A stretch of 64,000 nt of DNA from Paramecium sonneborni (Eukaryota; Ciliophora; Oligohymenophorea; Peniculida; Parameciidae): positions 118,619 to 182,618 of the forward strand of contig CAJJDN010000007.1 in the NCBI GenBank assembly GCA_905182985.1, written 5' to 3'. Below the pieces are notes generated by a model. The model was not told the DNA's origin, did no database searches, and was given only the letters and a program-made list of their open reading frames with translations. Each line of letters begins with the position of its first letter. Position 1 is the first letter of the stretch. This document shows positions 36,651-48,823 of the stretch, in pieces. The translations under genes were made by a program, and so were the position numbers.

Positions 36651-37756
36651 TCACTATTTGTTTTACATAAATTTTTAAATTCCATTCCAAAAAGATCCCA
36701 AACTTCCAATAAATCCATCATGTTTAATAAAATAAGGCTATATTAAATATATATAATATTACATGTCTATTTTATTAATCTAATTTTGAGAAGTAAGAAA
36801 AGGCTTCATTAATACATTATAATGTTTCTTCATGGTTTCTAATGAAATGACCAGAGAAGAATACTCTTTCAATATTATGTAATTTAGAATGTAAAAATGC
36901 TATTTGACTTATGTTATAAGTAGTCATATAAAGTAAAGATTTAACTATATCTGATTAATTAATATTTGGATTCTACTTTAACTTTCCCATACTGACAGCA
37001 ACATGCTTTTCATTTTTATTTCTAGATGGAGATTAAAATCCTAAATGGACTTCATTCATTAATAAATCTGTAGCTGCATTAGAACCTTATTTTGTCATTC
37101 TTAATAATTCATCAAAATCATTAATTCCTGTAAATAAGTGACTCAATCCTAAGAACATTCCTCCTCCTAATGAAGTACCTGAAATTCTAGCAAATTAATC
37201 TTCATTATCAAATTTTAAAATGCTCACACCACTTCCTATATTCACTAATATGAATGGATAAATTGAAGCCTAAAAATTAATATTTATTAAAATACAGTTA
37301 ATTACAAATTTTCAATATCATTATTAAATGTAAAGTATGTATTTTTGTATTTAATACTATCTAATAATTTAAATCCAAACTTTAGAGCATCAAATTCATT
37401 AATTCTTATTATATTTCCATAATTTTAAATTTAATCATAATACTTAAATGAACCTCCTCCAGTGATATAAAAATTTTAGATATTAGATTTTCCATCATCA
37501 ATAAACCCTATTTATTCTAGTTTTTAAATTAGCACATCTAATGAATTAGGATGAGATGTAAAATGAATTTCATAATCTTCATTTTCAGTTATGACTATTA
37601 AATAATCTTATATCTCATACTTTTAAGTTCTTCTATCGTTTCACAATTTAAAATAAATCCTTTCTTAGTTGCAAATGTTAATTTAGTTAATGTTCCTCCA
37701 ATGTCTAAACAAACTATAGGTATTAAATTTTAAGAAAATGATGCATTATTTTACAT
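36651..37756 (-). CDS. pantothenate kinase (eukaryotic type II PanK)
   Basis: Catalyses ATP-dependent phosphorylation of pantothenate, the first step of coenzyme A synthesis. The ATP-binding P-loop equivalent is VCLDIGGTLTKLTF. Next comes FYITGGGSFKYYD, then ILVNIGSGVSILKF. The hallmark loop is ISGTSLGGGMFLGLSHLFTG, followed by HVAVSMGKL and FFSGHFIRNHEETL. It ends HDGFIGSLGSFWNG before TGA 36651. The order and residues match human PANK1-4 kinase cores. About 340 residues. Introns of ~26, ~28 and 25 nt restore frame. No clear organelle signal at the N-terminus. Confidence 0.92.
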
Positions 37757-37952
37757 CTAAATATTAATATTCTAAATAAGAAACTAGCATATACATTTTA
37801 TATATATTAAACATTTACGTCATTATATTATTCTATAATCATAAAATTGATTAATCAAAATTGAGGTTTTTTTGGAGGATTTCTATTCTGAAAGGCTTTT
37901 TTTTATAATATTTGAAATTACATATAGATATTTAAATAAAGATCTTTAAAGA

Positions 37953-38376
37953 ATGAGGATAATAAGAGGAGTAATAAATCTGTATGTTTGCAACTTTATC
38001 AATTTTAATATAAATTTTATTTTTATAAGGAAAATTAAACTTAGGTTAATTAATATAAGGAAGAAAATAATTGAATTATTTTAAGATATTAACTAAATTT
38101 TATGTGGTTATTAGAATAAGGATAGATTAGTAAATAGAAGTTATATATATTTAGAATAAAAAAGTAAAAGGGTGTAAAAGATATAGCTATGGAATAATAA
38201 AACGATTATAAAACAATTTATATCCTGTGATTTGTGATGCTAATGATAATTATTAAATTGATGACGAAGGAGATAAAAAAATTAATTATATGAGAAAGTT
38301 AAGAATATAAAGTATTTATAAGAATATAATTAATAATTTGCTATCCATTTTTTATTTTTAATTACGAATTATGTGA
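37953..38376 (+). CDS. small hypothetical protein
   Basis: The 3' exon is clearly protein-like: after a 25-nt intron it reads KKVKGCKRYSYGIIKRLQNN, LYPVICDANDNYQIDDEGDK, and a basic tail to TGA 38374-38376. The 5' part from ATG 37953 is hydrophobic and basic and may contain another intron. No family recognised. Confidence 0.42.
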
Positions 38377-38442
38377 TTAGATTTTTTATTCAATAGAAGA
38401 TGATTCAAGCTATTATTTAAAAAATTAATAATAAAGAATTCA

Positions 38443-39498
38443 TCATTCAAAATAAATAATCTATTTACCAGCATTTTTATTTTATTCCATTTCTGTATGT
38501 AATCTAATAAATTAATTAATTCCATCTTGATCCCATTTTATTTTTGTAATTGAATCTACTGGAATTTCAATTTATCCACTTTATAAATAAGGTAAAACAT
38601 TTTATTTAAATTCATCAATTAAATTCTTTTTAAAATCATCAGATCTTGATCTATTTATGATAAAAATATATTACCTTAAGGTTGTATTAATAAGATTTAT
38701 TCTCTTCTATAATAAAGGACTTAAATTAAAATTGTCAATAATTCCTCCCGTAATTAAACCATAAACAATCCATTTTCCATCAATAGTTAAACTATCCAAT
38801 GTCAATTTATAATTTTGTTTTCCTATACAATCAAAAACTGCATTTACTCCTAATGGATGAATAATTTATAGTTATTAAAATTATTATTCAATTGATTAAT
38901 CTCTAATAATAATATTTTTAGTATATTTAGTAACAATCTGTACTTTTTCTTTTGAACAACTAGCTATAACATTGATTCCAAATATATTGCATAATTATAA
39001 AGCTGCTTATCCAACACCAGAAGCTGCTGCATAAATTAGACAAGAGTCTCCTTTTTTTAAATCTGATAACTTATACAATAAATAAGCAGTCAAATAAATT
39101 TCACAAATTCCCCCAGCCTTATTATTATTATAATTGTATTACTATATCTAATGGAATATTATCTGGAATATCAATTAAATGATCTTTATTAACAACTGCG
39201 TATTAAGAATATCCACCTCCTGGTAATATACTCATAACTTTTCTTATTCTGTTTCTATTCTCATCTAATTCATAACCAGCAAATTCTAATCCTAATATAT
39301 TTGTAACTCCTTTAGGTATAGCATAAAGACCTTATCTTTATAAAGTATCTGCTCTATTTATAGATGTTGATTTAATCTCAACTAATGATTAATTCTTCTA
39401 TATTTATGGAATATCTGATTAACCTAATTTCATTACCTCTGGACCTCCATATTCTAATTGAGTAACCTTTAATATATATTTATTAATACATGTTTCAT
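38443..39498 (-). CDS. quinone oxidoreductase, TP53I3/PIG3-like MDR
   Basis: Zinc-free medium-chain reductase using NADPH to reduce quinones. Start MKH, a 23-nt intron, then VTQLEYGGPEVMKLGQ. The PIG3 signature follows: SINRADTLQRQGLYAIPKG, then ILGLEFAGYELDE and LPGGGYSQYAVV. A 25-nt intron leads into the Rossmann motif CLIYAAASGVGQAALQLC, then VNAVFDCIGKQNYKL and WIVYGLITGGII. It ends NKNAGKQIIYFE at TGA 38443. About 330 residues, as in the family. No zinc-ligand Cys cluster is present. The ATG overlaps the TGA of the upstream frame. Confidence 0.9.
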
Positions 39499-39890
39499 TT
39501 TTTATTTATTTAAATTAATTATTTATTATCATATTCAAATTCAATTGTTTACTTTCTTGACATTATTTTATCTATTTGCTATATTTTAATTTATTCTTTC
39601 TTTTCTTCATCTAATAATTAATCAATATCCTTTCATTTTTTCTGCTTATTTTCTTGCTCTATTTTTTATTTTAGTTTATTATATTAAATTTTCAATTATC
39701 TTTTAATTCTATTAATTTCTTTATTTGTATACCTAATCTAATTAATGTTATTCTCTTAACTTAATCTCTCTTTCTTTCTTTATTTTATTTGGTTCATCTT
39801 TTTTATCCTAAATATAAATTTATTATATTTTTTGAATTAATAATTATTTTACCTTCTATACGAAACTTTCCCATTCGTAATCTTAAACAT
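39495..39890 (-). CDS. basic coiled-coil ORF interrupted by in-frame TGA
   Basis: Minus-strand frame from ATG 39890 (MFKITNGKVSYRRQNNYQFK) is intronless, very basic and coiled-coil-like. It meets a TGA at 39633-39635 after KIEQENKQKK. The same frame then continues as clean coiled coil (KDIDQLLDEEKKEQIKIQQI) to a second TGA at 39495. That TGA overlaps the ATG of the oxidoreductase gene. Either the protein ends at the first TGA, or there is a nonsense mutation, sequencing error or readthrough. No GT...AG intron can remove the first TGA. Function unknown. Confidence 0.45.
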
Positions 39891-39994
39891 TTTTATCTCA
39901 TTTATTTCCTATCTGTTAAAATGAAACTTACATTTCTCTTGAATTTAAATAAATATTTAATAAGTCATTAATTTATAATATATATCAAAAATTG

Positions 39995-41435
39995 TCAAAC
40001 CTTTTTGTACTTTTATTCTTTTTCAAAAGAATTTAATATCTTTTTTTTGATGCTTGTTAAAAAGTATTATGTCTTAGCATATATTCCTTAATTTTTTTTA
40101 ATTGACTAAATTTTACATCACAAAATCATACATCTTATTAATGTTATTTTAACTTAACTAAGTTTTCATCTTAAATCTATTATAACTTCATCATCTGCTT
40201 CTACATCTATTCATATTATTTCTCATTTGATGGATGCCAATGAGCAGAACTACCCCTTTTATTAAATTTATTCTATGAAAATTATTTTGCAATTTCTAAA
40301 ACTCTTTATTTCATTCTACCAAATATTTAATTTTATGATAAATTCTATTATTAATATTAATGCTACGATACTTTCTAATTAAATAAGATAAAAGTTTTAC
40401 TTCTAAATTTTCAGCCCAATGTGGCACTTTTTTATTATTACAATATAATCTCTTTTTCTTAGGAGTATGCTAATTTTTGTTTTCAATATTTTAAATATTT
40501 GTATGAATATTTTAACTATTAACACAAAAATCTTCTGGAAATGGAAAATCGAATACTGAAGATTAAAATTGAAATCCACACTCCTATATTATATTATCAT
40601 CTCCAAAACTACTACTTCTCCATTTGTAAGAATGATGATCCAAATTTGAAGATTCATTTGTATTATAAGAAGTAGCTCTATATTCAACTGAAGAACTTTC
40701 ATACCATTCCGATTTATTTGGAGAATCTATTAATTACTATTCTTCATCTTATTAATTAATAACAATTTGTTATTTATCTGAATATACTAAAACATCTTTA
40801 TGACTAGAAGTTTGTTTTTACTCATCATAAATTTCAATTGACTTTAATTTTGGAATTAATTCTTCAGGATCTACTGATTCTATTAATTTCATTAACTCTT
40901 TTTATTCTTCTGCTTCTTTTTATTTATCTACTTTTATCTAAGAAAGTTATTGTGATAATAGGGATGCTTTTCTTATCTAAATTGGAGTTGAATTTTCATC
41001 TTAATCTACACTAAATTTTGGATATTCTGCAGATAAAATTTTATTTGATTTTTATATACTTTAATCTCTCAATTAACTTACTTATCTTAAGATTCTATTT
41101 TCATTATAATTTTCTATTTATTTTTAATTTTCCATCACTTCAACATTAAAACAATCACTCTACATATTCTTTTAAAACTATTCATTAATACACTCTTTTG
41201 TTTTTGAGTCCTTCAACCAATCATCTTCTCGTTCCTCTGTCACTGCTTCCAAATTTGACTGCTTCTAAGAGTACAAAATTAAACAATTTATTATCTTCAT
41301 TGTTTAGCTTACTGTCTCTAATACACTGTTTGTCACTAAAGTCATTCTTTATTAAGTTTAGATTGTAATCTAAGATGCTGCTGCTGTTACATGAATTGAA
41401 AGTGCTAATATTTCCTTTGAAATCTCTTAATTCAT
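39995..41435 (-). CDS. INCENP-like protein with IN-box
   Basis: INCENP is the Aurora B-binding scaffold of the chromosomal passenger complex. The first ~330 residues are Gln/Ser/Glu-rich and poorly ordered. The IN-box follows: KKVPHWAENLE, a 26-nt intron, then QIFGRMKQRVLEIAKQFSQ and KFNKRGSSAHWHPSN. This fits the pattern P-x-W-A...L...IFG...I....KR-G/T-SSA-x-W, whose TSS/GSS site is the Aurora phosphorylation site. A coiled-coil tail with one 26-nt intron ends FEKEQKYKKV at TGA 39995. About 450 residues. The call rests on the IN-box alone; the rest matches nothing I know. Confidence 0.68.
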
Positions 41436-41486
41436 ATAAATTTAAAATAATAAAATAACAAGCTCAAAATTTAACTCATATTATTT

Positions 41487-41948
41487 ATGAGCAAACTTAA
41501 AACTAAAAATAGACAATAAGTTCAAAATGACTTTGATTCTTTTTCAAGCAATAATAGTGATTAAAGTTATGATGATAATCAACCTGTCACTATGAACTTT
41601 TTAGAAGAAATTAAAGGGCATTTAGATGGGGACATTAGTTTTGAAACTAATGAACATAATATTTATGATCCTGCTTTCTCATAAACCATAAGTCATAAAA
41701 TTAAAGATCATCAAGATACTGCATTTCATAAATTTAAAATTAAATCTGATACTCAATCTATTAAATCTTCCAATTCAATAAATATCATTTGTTCATTGGA
41801 AAGATTTTAATATTAATTACAACTTAAACATACTTAGAGTCTTCCAGATCAATATAATTTGTAAACTATTTCTGATTCATAAAAATAATAACAACTAAAT
41901 TTATTATGGGAAAAAATTAAATAAAAAACAAAGGATTAAAAAAAATGA
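41487..41948 (+). CDS. hypothetical protein (153 aa)
   Basis: Intronless: MSKLKTKNRQQVQNDFDSFS, then acidic/polar sequence with MNFLEEIKGHLDGDISFETN, ending in a Lys/Gln-rich helix at TGA 41946-41948. Unrecognised. Its ATG is 51 bp from the divergent INCENP-like start. Confidence 0.55.
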
Positions 41949-42043
41949 TACTATTAATTAATATTCTTTTACATCATTTTTATGGATTGTGTTTTCATAT
42001 ATAATTAAATAAAAAAATTTTATATTCAACATAAATTATTAAT

Positions 42044-42092
42044 TCATTATCCATTTTTAAAATTCATATGTGGATTAAAAATTTATTATTAC

Positions 42093-42147
<55 letters not shown>

Positions 42148-43896
42148 ATTGCCATAAAAACATCATCTATTGTTATTCTTATGTCATTGCTCCATAATTA
42201 AGATAACTTTTATCTTAATAATATAATTACGGCATTTATGATAATAACAATTATTATTATTATTGATAATACATCATCTATTACATCATAGCAGCAGCTT
42301 AAAACTATTATTAAACTTATTATTATTAAATTTATTTTAATCCATTTTCAAATTATAACTAATTTTGTTAAATGTTAGTTAAATTTTAGTTTGGATTCTA
42401 AGATTTTTGATTAAAATTTTTGAATTGATTTGAATTTGATTTGTTCTTCTCAGTTTATAGTATTTTTTAAGTATATCTTTTAACATTTTAATTAGCTAAA
42501 GCAAACTTAAGTACAATTTAGCCATGATTATTTAATTAATTATTATCATGCAATTTATTTAATAGAGCCAAATATTCATTTCTTAATGGTTATTCTAAAT
42601 ATTCAAATAGCCTTTAAATTGGATAGTTAGCAAATTGATCATTAATCAATCTTTTAAATGAACTATAATCATATAAATATCATTCTACCTTTCTGAAATA
42701 GTTACTTCTTCCCATAATTTAGTTCTCCATTAAGATCCTCCATAAACTATAGCTTTCTCTGCTACATTACTACCATATTTATCCATTGACATTGGTATAA
42801 AATCTTTAATTAGATATTAATCCATCAACAATCTCTTATGTATTTCTTACCCTTTCTCCAAAATTGATTAAATTATATAATTTGCATATTATCTTCTAGT
42901 TAGACCTGAACTATTTTCTATTGCTCTAACTATGATATCATTACACAAAGTCTTAGTTTAAATGTCAAATTATTTAGGATATATATCTATTATCTTATTC
43001 ACAATTAAACATCCATATTGATCTGTAGATAATTCAAATTTTTCATTATTTTTATTTAATATCTATTATTATTAAATAAAATATTTACATATTTTGACAA
43101 CACCTAAAGAAGCTTCAATAAATTATTCCCTTCTAACACTTCTAGACTTTTTTAAATAATTTAATTTGCTATTTTATCTACATAAAACTTCTTCATTTAT
43201 GGAGTATCAGAATGAATAAAATTAAGGTAATTTTCTAATTAATTAGGAGAATCTTAAGGATTTTAAATCATCACTTCCAAACCTTTCTGCATAACTTTAC
43301 AAGCATATAGATCTTTTATTAATTTATTAATTGATTAAAATATTCTATCAAGTATTATATTTTTATGTGAATGAGGACCTAAAATTAATTTTATTATAAT
43401 GTACCAACTTCTAGTATTTTTTCAAGTAGGAAATGCTTATACTTATCTAAACTAATATTTTCAATTTCATTTCTTACAAAAATATTAAATACATATTCTT
43501 TTTCTTTTAAATTTGCATTTTAGTACTCCTATTACATTTTTCTTGAGTTTTTTGTTAACTTCTCATGACTTAAATATGATGACCTAAAAAGGTTAACTAA
43601 ATAATAGTACATGTCTGCTTAAAAAGCTGAAACAAGAGAAGGTCTTTAAGTGTCATTAATCAATACTTAGTTTAATTATTAGTTAATTTCATCAAATAGA
43701 TCATCTAAATTCATATAATCAGATATAAATAACCTTCTTTATATATTTAATCTTCAAAAAACGCTGTACTAAATGTTTTTGTTGTATTAGTATTCTCAAA
43801 TAAAGTAGGAGTTGCTGTAGAGCCACTTTAAGATGGGTGGCATTTCAATTCATCTTCTTCCTTATTGAATTCTTAAGGAACATAAGGTTAGGCCAT
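42044..43896 (-). CDS. Pumilio/PUF-family protein with poly-Q C-terminus
   Basis: Second PUF-type RNA-binding protein of the window. N-terminus MAQPYVPQEFNKEEDELKCH, then helical repeats. Clear PUF units are QYGCLIVNKIIDIYPKQ, LTRRQYANYIIQSILEKG and MDKYGSNVAEKAIVYGG. After the repeats comes a low-complexity tail: KSNSNQFKNFNQKSQNPNQN, a Met/Gln-rich stretch (AAAMMQQMMYYQQQQQ), a 21-residue poly-Q run, and IFNPHMNFKNGQ at TGA 42044. Several 22-30 nt introns are needed in the 5' half and I did not fix them all. About 580 residues. Confidence 0.78.
42083..42145. repeat. TTA trinucleotide repeat encoding poly-Q
   Basis: 63 bases, 21 codons on the minus strand (20 TAA and one TAG), read as glutamine in the PUF gene. 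It looks like a non-coding microsatellite unless the ciliate code is applied. Confidence 0.9.
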
Positions 43897-44378
43897 CTTT
43901 TGAACTTTATAAAATAATATATATTTTTTGTAAATATCCAGCACTAAATTCAAAAAAATATTGAATAATTATATACAAAAGAACTAATTTTATTATATTT
44001 CTTAAGATTATTTTCATTTCGAAATGTTTCTAGAATATATTTTATAAAAATTCCATTTCTCTCATCATTAGATGCATTACCTCTTAAGTTAAAATAATAT
44101 AAATTATACCAAAATATATAAAGTCACAAATTAAAAAGCATAATTCAAAATAAATTAACAGATATTCAATCTATTACAAGTTTTTTCTTTTATCTATTGA
44201 AATATTTAATTCTTATAAAGAGAATTTAGTAACATTAATTTTGAAAATTATAATGATAAAATTTCATATGCATTTGAGTATGTGAATAAATCTAATTATT
44301 TATTATTACATAAGGTTCAAAAAAAGAATTTAAAAAGCTGTTTGCAGATGTATATTATTTTATTTAAAAATTTATTCA
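43897..44378. other. divergent spacer, nothing recognised
   Basis: AT-rich interval between diverging genes. No convincing frame, repeat or RNA. Confidence 0.5.
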
Positions 44379-44969
44379 ATGCGTAATCTAACCCCTGATA
44401 AAGCATTCAGATTGAAAAAGCAGAGTATTTTCGAATTGAACTTTAGTGAAGAACCTAAATCAAATAAAATACATAGCCGATAAATAAATCAACAACCATT
44501 GGAAACTTTATTCTAAGCCTACACAAAAAATAGAGTTATTAAATTAAAGGAAACACATCACATGCATTGCAAAATTCAATCTCTTAAATCAAAACTAATT
44601 AGAATATTTAAGGATAATAGATAATAATCACCTCATGATGTATTCACAGATTAAAAAGGAAAATAAATATTAGAAGAATTAAAAGAATCTCATATTCTTA
44701 ACATGTAAGGGTTATAAAGAATGGTAAACTCTAATGAAAAAAATCCATTTTTCTTAAATTAGCCTAGACACTCTAGTGGATTAAGAAAATGTTATTTTAG
44801 ATATCCTACTGATGCTTTTGAGAAATTAGATAGAAGTACTGCTGTTACTCCATAACCTTTACTAAGAAGGTATACTCCTTTACTCAAGCCAAGAGTAAGA
44901 AATTCTGAATAATGGAATGAATTAAATGCTTGGCAAACTAAAGATGAGTCTACCACAAATTTATTTTGA
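44379..44969 (+). CDS. hypothetical protein (196 aa)
   Basis: Intronless frame with good codon composition: MRNLTPDKAFRLKKQSIFEL, a basic helical middle, then YFRYPTDAFEKLDRSTAVTP and RRYTPLLKPRVRNSEQWNEL, ending at TGA 44967-44969. Pro/Arg-rich C-terminal half. No family recognised. Confidence 0.62.
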
Positions 44970-45069
44970 TTTAAAGTTTTGTATAATCTATAAATACTTT
45001 TACAATATATTCATTTATAAAAGATACCAAAATAATTTGAATTAAAAATTATTTTACAAAAATTAAGAA

Positions 45070-46951
45070 TCATTTAAGAATATTGATCAAAAGCTATTCA
45101 GCTTATGAGAGTTCTTAAGTGCAAATTTACTATTGACTTTATTATTAATCAAAAATAGATATTTTTAATTGTTTATCACATAAATATGTTGGATTAGATT
45201 TTTATTTCTTTATTTAAAATAATTCCCATAGTTGTGTAAATTATAAATCCTAATATTATCCAAGTTCGGGAATATCATAAATATATTATTTTTATGGTTC
45301 AATATCCTATTTACATTGATTAATAGTAATTTCCCTTTAATAAAATAATTAAATCATATTAAAGATATCTGTTTAATAATGTCTCACATAATGATATAAT
45401 TGATCATTATTTTTAATGCTTGAAATAAAAGAACTACAACTAGTAGATGCAAATGATATTGCTGATGCCTCTAAACTTTCTGCTTATTTTATTTCTGATG
45501 AATTACAATTATCATCACTTAGATAAGAAATTTATTTGAATAACTATCGTATTTAAAATTAGACATTGTATTACATAGATAAATAATTATGAAACCTTTG
45601 TAATTCATGATCTAAATGATTATTAGAAGAGATTAATTGTTAATCTTCAATATTATTCATTGAAATTTTAGTCATTTTTTAGCTGCATTACTAAAACTCT
45701 TTTATTTTCTATTTGAATTATTCAATTCTAAAAGAGGATAACAATTCAAATATATGATAATCATAAATGTATTAGCCAAAAATAAAGATTAGTATGTTTT
45801 CATCTATTAAATAATCAGTTATTAATAAAGGACTCAAATCTACTGCTAAATTAATCAATTTATGTAATTCTTAACAATAATCAAAATTATAATATCCATA
45901 TTAATAAATATTTGTTTAATTTGTGCTAATGTCAATTAAATATTACACATAGTCTCTTAATTCTTAAAATTTGATATTCTTATTTCTGCTTTCAATCATT
46001 TTTAATCTAAATTCTTCTCTTAACATTACAATAATTTCTCCTTTATCTGATTTCTTCAACCATTAATTCACCATAAATTATCGTACAGTATAGTTAGGTA
46101 ATCTATGAAAAGGAAAAGTTTTATCAATTATATAATTAAATTAATTAATTAGATTTTATGTCTCTTATTCTAATATGCTTATCCATCCTTTATAATGATG
46201 CCAAATTTGAATAAATTATTACAAATTACATTTTTTAAATTTTATTTCCAAATAGAGACTGTATATTTTAATATAATCATGTAAAGTGTAAATTTACATA
46301 AGTAATTATGGTAATTGAATATATATTTCCATTCCTTATCTTAATTTCAATATCAGATCTTAATTTTTATTAGCAAATTCTATTGATTCCTGATATTCTT
46401 TATAAAGAGATGTTGAATTGTTTAAATTTGATTTATTTATAAAATATAGAATGGCTTTCTAAAATCCACTATAATTGAGTTTTTCATCAACAATAATTGG
46501 ATGTTCTTTTAATTATTATCGAACACTTTTAATTGCTCCATTGAAGGGTATTCCTCTAATTGGAATGAATATAAGGCTTTAAATGATTTTCTTCCAATTT
46601 TATGATATAAGTTAATCTCCTTTAACATTTAAAAGCCTTTGACATTCAATTTGAAAACAACCTGATGTTTGAATAAATAATTAGTAGGTAACCTTTGAAG
46701 TTAATAAAATGTTATGGTACTCTTTAATACTTAAATAACTAGTCAACAATGACAATATTTTTTATGATAACTTGGAGAAAATACTTTAAATATATTAGTT
46801 AAAACATACATCTATTTTTTGTTATTGCTTAAAAATGATTGTAAAGTATTTTTACTTTTTGATTTAGCTTCATTTTTAGATTAGTTATTTCCCATTTCAA
46901 AGAATTATCAAAATTACTAAATTAATTATTTAAATAGTATTTAACATCCAT
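45070..46951 (-). CDS. hypothetical helical protein
   Basis: The 3' two thirds is one long clean frame: IPIRGIPFNGAIKSVRQQLK, IIVDEKLNYSGFQKAILYFI, then HHYKGWISILEQETQNLINQ. Long amphipathic helices follow, ending ELSQAEQLLINILK at TGA 45070. The N-terminus (MDVKYYLNNQFSNFDNSLKW) leads through coiled coil and at least two short introns I could not define. About 600 residues, all helical, no catalytic motif seen. Family unknown. Confidence 0.6.
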
Positions 46952-47812
46952 TATTTTTTCTATAATTTTGTTAAAATTAAATAATTTCTCAACTTATTTG
47001 TTCCATTATTTCCATTCACTATTCTTGCAAAGAATCACAAAATAAACAACAATATAACATTCTTATTTGTCTATATTTATAATTATTTTCATTTTACTAA
47101 GGAATTAATTTTATATTTAAGTTAGTTTAAAATCTAATCTTATAAATTGTACTTAAAGTTTTAGATGATTATGATAATATTTCAATTTATTAAACATAAT
47201 AAATGTATTGTATTAAATTATATATTTCATTAATCATTCCTCTTTTGCATACCTTAAATCTTTTATGTTTTATAGAGATAATCATCTAAATTTGGCAATA
47301 CAAATATAAATTATTTTAATTTGTTACATAATTTATTTACAAAATAATCGTATCATTTAAGCTTAAATAGTTTAGAAATAGTTTTGATTCAAAAATTAAT
47401 TATAATCAAAGAATTCAAAGAAAACATTATTTGCTTAACTAACTCAATTTTATAATCTTTATATCAATTTGATTGCTATCTGAAATTCTTAAATCTGAAG
47501 TGAATCTAATAAAAAAAATCTTATTTAATAAAATTATCAAACTGGTTTGATAAGCCATATTAATTTTGTTTTATGAAGAAGGTATTCCATGTTTTAAATT
47601 TCTAGTAAATTTCAATTTAAGCAACTTTAATATTTAAGGTTTGCTAATTATTTCCAATAATTTATTTTATTTTGCACAAAATAAATTTACTTATTGTTTT
47701 AAAAACCTAATTTAATGTATTGGATTTGTGATTAAATAGAAATTATGTAAAAAATCATAGATTATTTGTACATAAAAAATAATGGATATGCTATAAAAAT
47801 AATAGAATATTA
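46952..47812. other. mostly gene-free gap; possible small minus-strand gene
   Basis: AT-rich. A candidate minus-strand gene at 47227-47558 would start MAYQTSLIILLNKIFFIRFT and end in FIFVLPNLDDYLYKTQKIQG before TGA 47227. The frames are broken between these parts and no intron fits cleanly, so it may be a relic. Nothing else recognised. Confidence 0.35.
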
Positions 47813-48414
47813 TCAAAATGAGTTTTATTGCTAAAATACTTTTTAAAATATTGTTGTTGTTTCTTCATCAAAATTGCATAAAATGATTTAACCTTAATTA
47901 TTTGATGTATCCTTTTAATACTCTTCAATGACAAGTTTAAATATTTGTGCACATAATCCTTTTGGAAATCCATAAATTCCGCTAGAGATTGCTGGAATTG
48001 CAACTGATGACAATCTCAAACTATTAAAAGATTAATTTAGACTATTTCCAAATAATAAAAATATTAATACATATTCTAAACACATATTTATAATTCTTCT
48101 TCCGGATTTGATGATTCAAAATATTTTGGCCCAACTGCATGAATAATATATTTTATGTTATTTTTTTATAATTGACAACTACTTGTAACAGCTAATTTAG
48201 ATGTAGGTACAATTCCATGTTATTAAATATATAATTAACATTCTCTTTCTAATTATTTCCCAGCAGCCTAAAATATTGCTCCACAAACTCCACCTCCAGG
48301 AATTAATTATGAATTGGCTGCATTTACTATTGCATCAACATCAACTAATTTGACAATATTATCTTTTATGATTTTGACAGAAAGGCTATATTTTCTAACA
48401 AGATAATTAAACAT
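47813..48414 (-). CDS. single macrodomain protein (ADP-ribose binding)
   Basis: Macrodomains bind or remove ADP-ribose. Start MFNYLVRKYSLSVKIIKDNI. The core motif is VDVDAIVNAANSQLIPGGGV, then CGAIFQAAG (substrate loop), NNIKYIIHAVGPKYFESSNP, and after an intron VAIPAISSGIYGFPKGLCAQ, the second ADP-ribose loop, ending at TGA 47813. Asn-Ala-Ala-Asn and the Gly loops are intact, so binding and possibly hydrolase activity are expected. It is closest in style to MacroD/YmdB-type stand-alone enzymes. One intron (~90 nt span, possibly two introns) precedes the last third. Confidence 0.86.
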
Positions 48415-48501
48415 AATTAATTATATGATTAAAATAATTTGTATTAAGATTTAAAAGCAATAAATCATTTTTCAGATTATTATTATTTCAGACACCATAA
48501 T

Positions 48502-48744
48502 TCAATATTAGGTCCCAAATGCTTCATAAGTGAGCAAATTTAATTTGTTGGGCTTGAATTTCTTTTATTTTAATTTTCGTCTTTGAACTATAGGATTTTT
48601 AGTAATGGAGAACATTGATCTTTCAGTTGACATTTAAACTTATTGTTCATCTGAGTAATTAGCATCATTTTTAATTGAGTTTCTAGTACTTTGAGTTTAG
48701 AAATTAAATTTTTGATGAACTCGATCTTATTGAGCATTTCCCAT
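48502..48744 (-). CDS. small basic protein with N-myristoylation-type start
   Basis: Intronless 80-residue frame. MGNAQQDRVHQ fits an N-myristoylation context (Met-Gly-Asn). The rest is Ser/Thr/Gln-rich with a basic segment (PIVQRRKLKQKKFKPNKLN), ending at TGA 48502. Membrane attachment is inferred only from the start. It sits between the macrodomain and LRR genes on the same strand. Confidence 0.5.
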
Positions 48745-48823
48745 TTTTACTTTTTTAATATTAAATAATATTGAAAATGAATTAATTTAAATTGTAAAAA
48801 ATGTCAAACAATGACGCATTAGA

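Noticed and set aside
39633..39635. TGA as selenocysteine codon
   Set aside because: Context is a Lys-rich coiled coil with no redox motif and no SECIS-like structure recognised by eye.
42083..42145. Non-coding microsatellite or centromere-like repeat
   Set aside because: In the ciliate code it lies in frame as poly-Q within the PUF gene.
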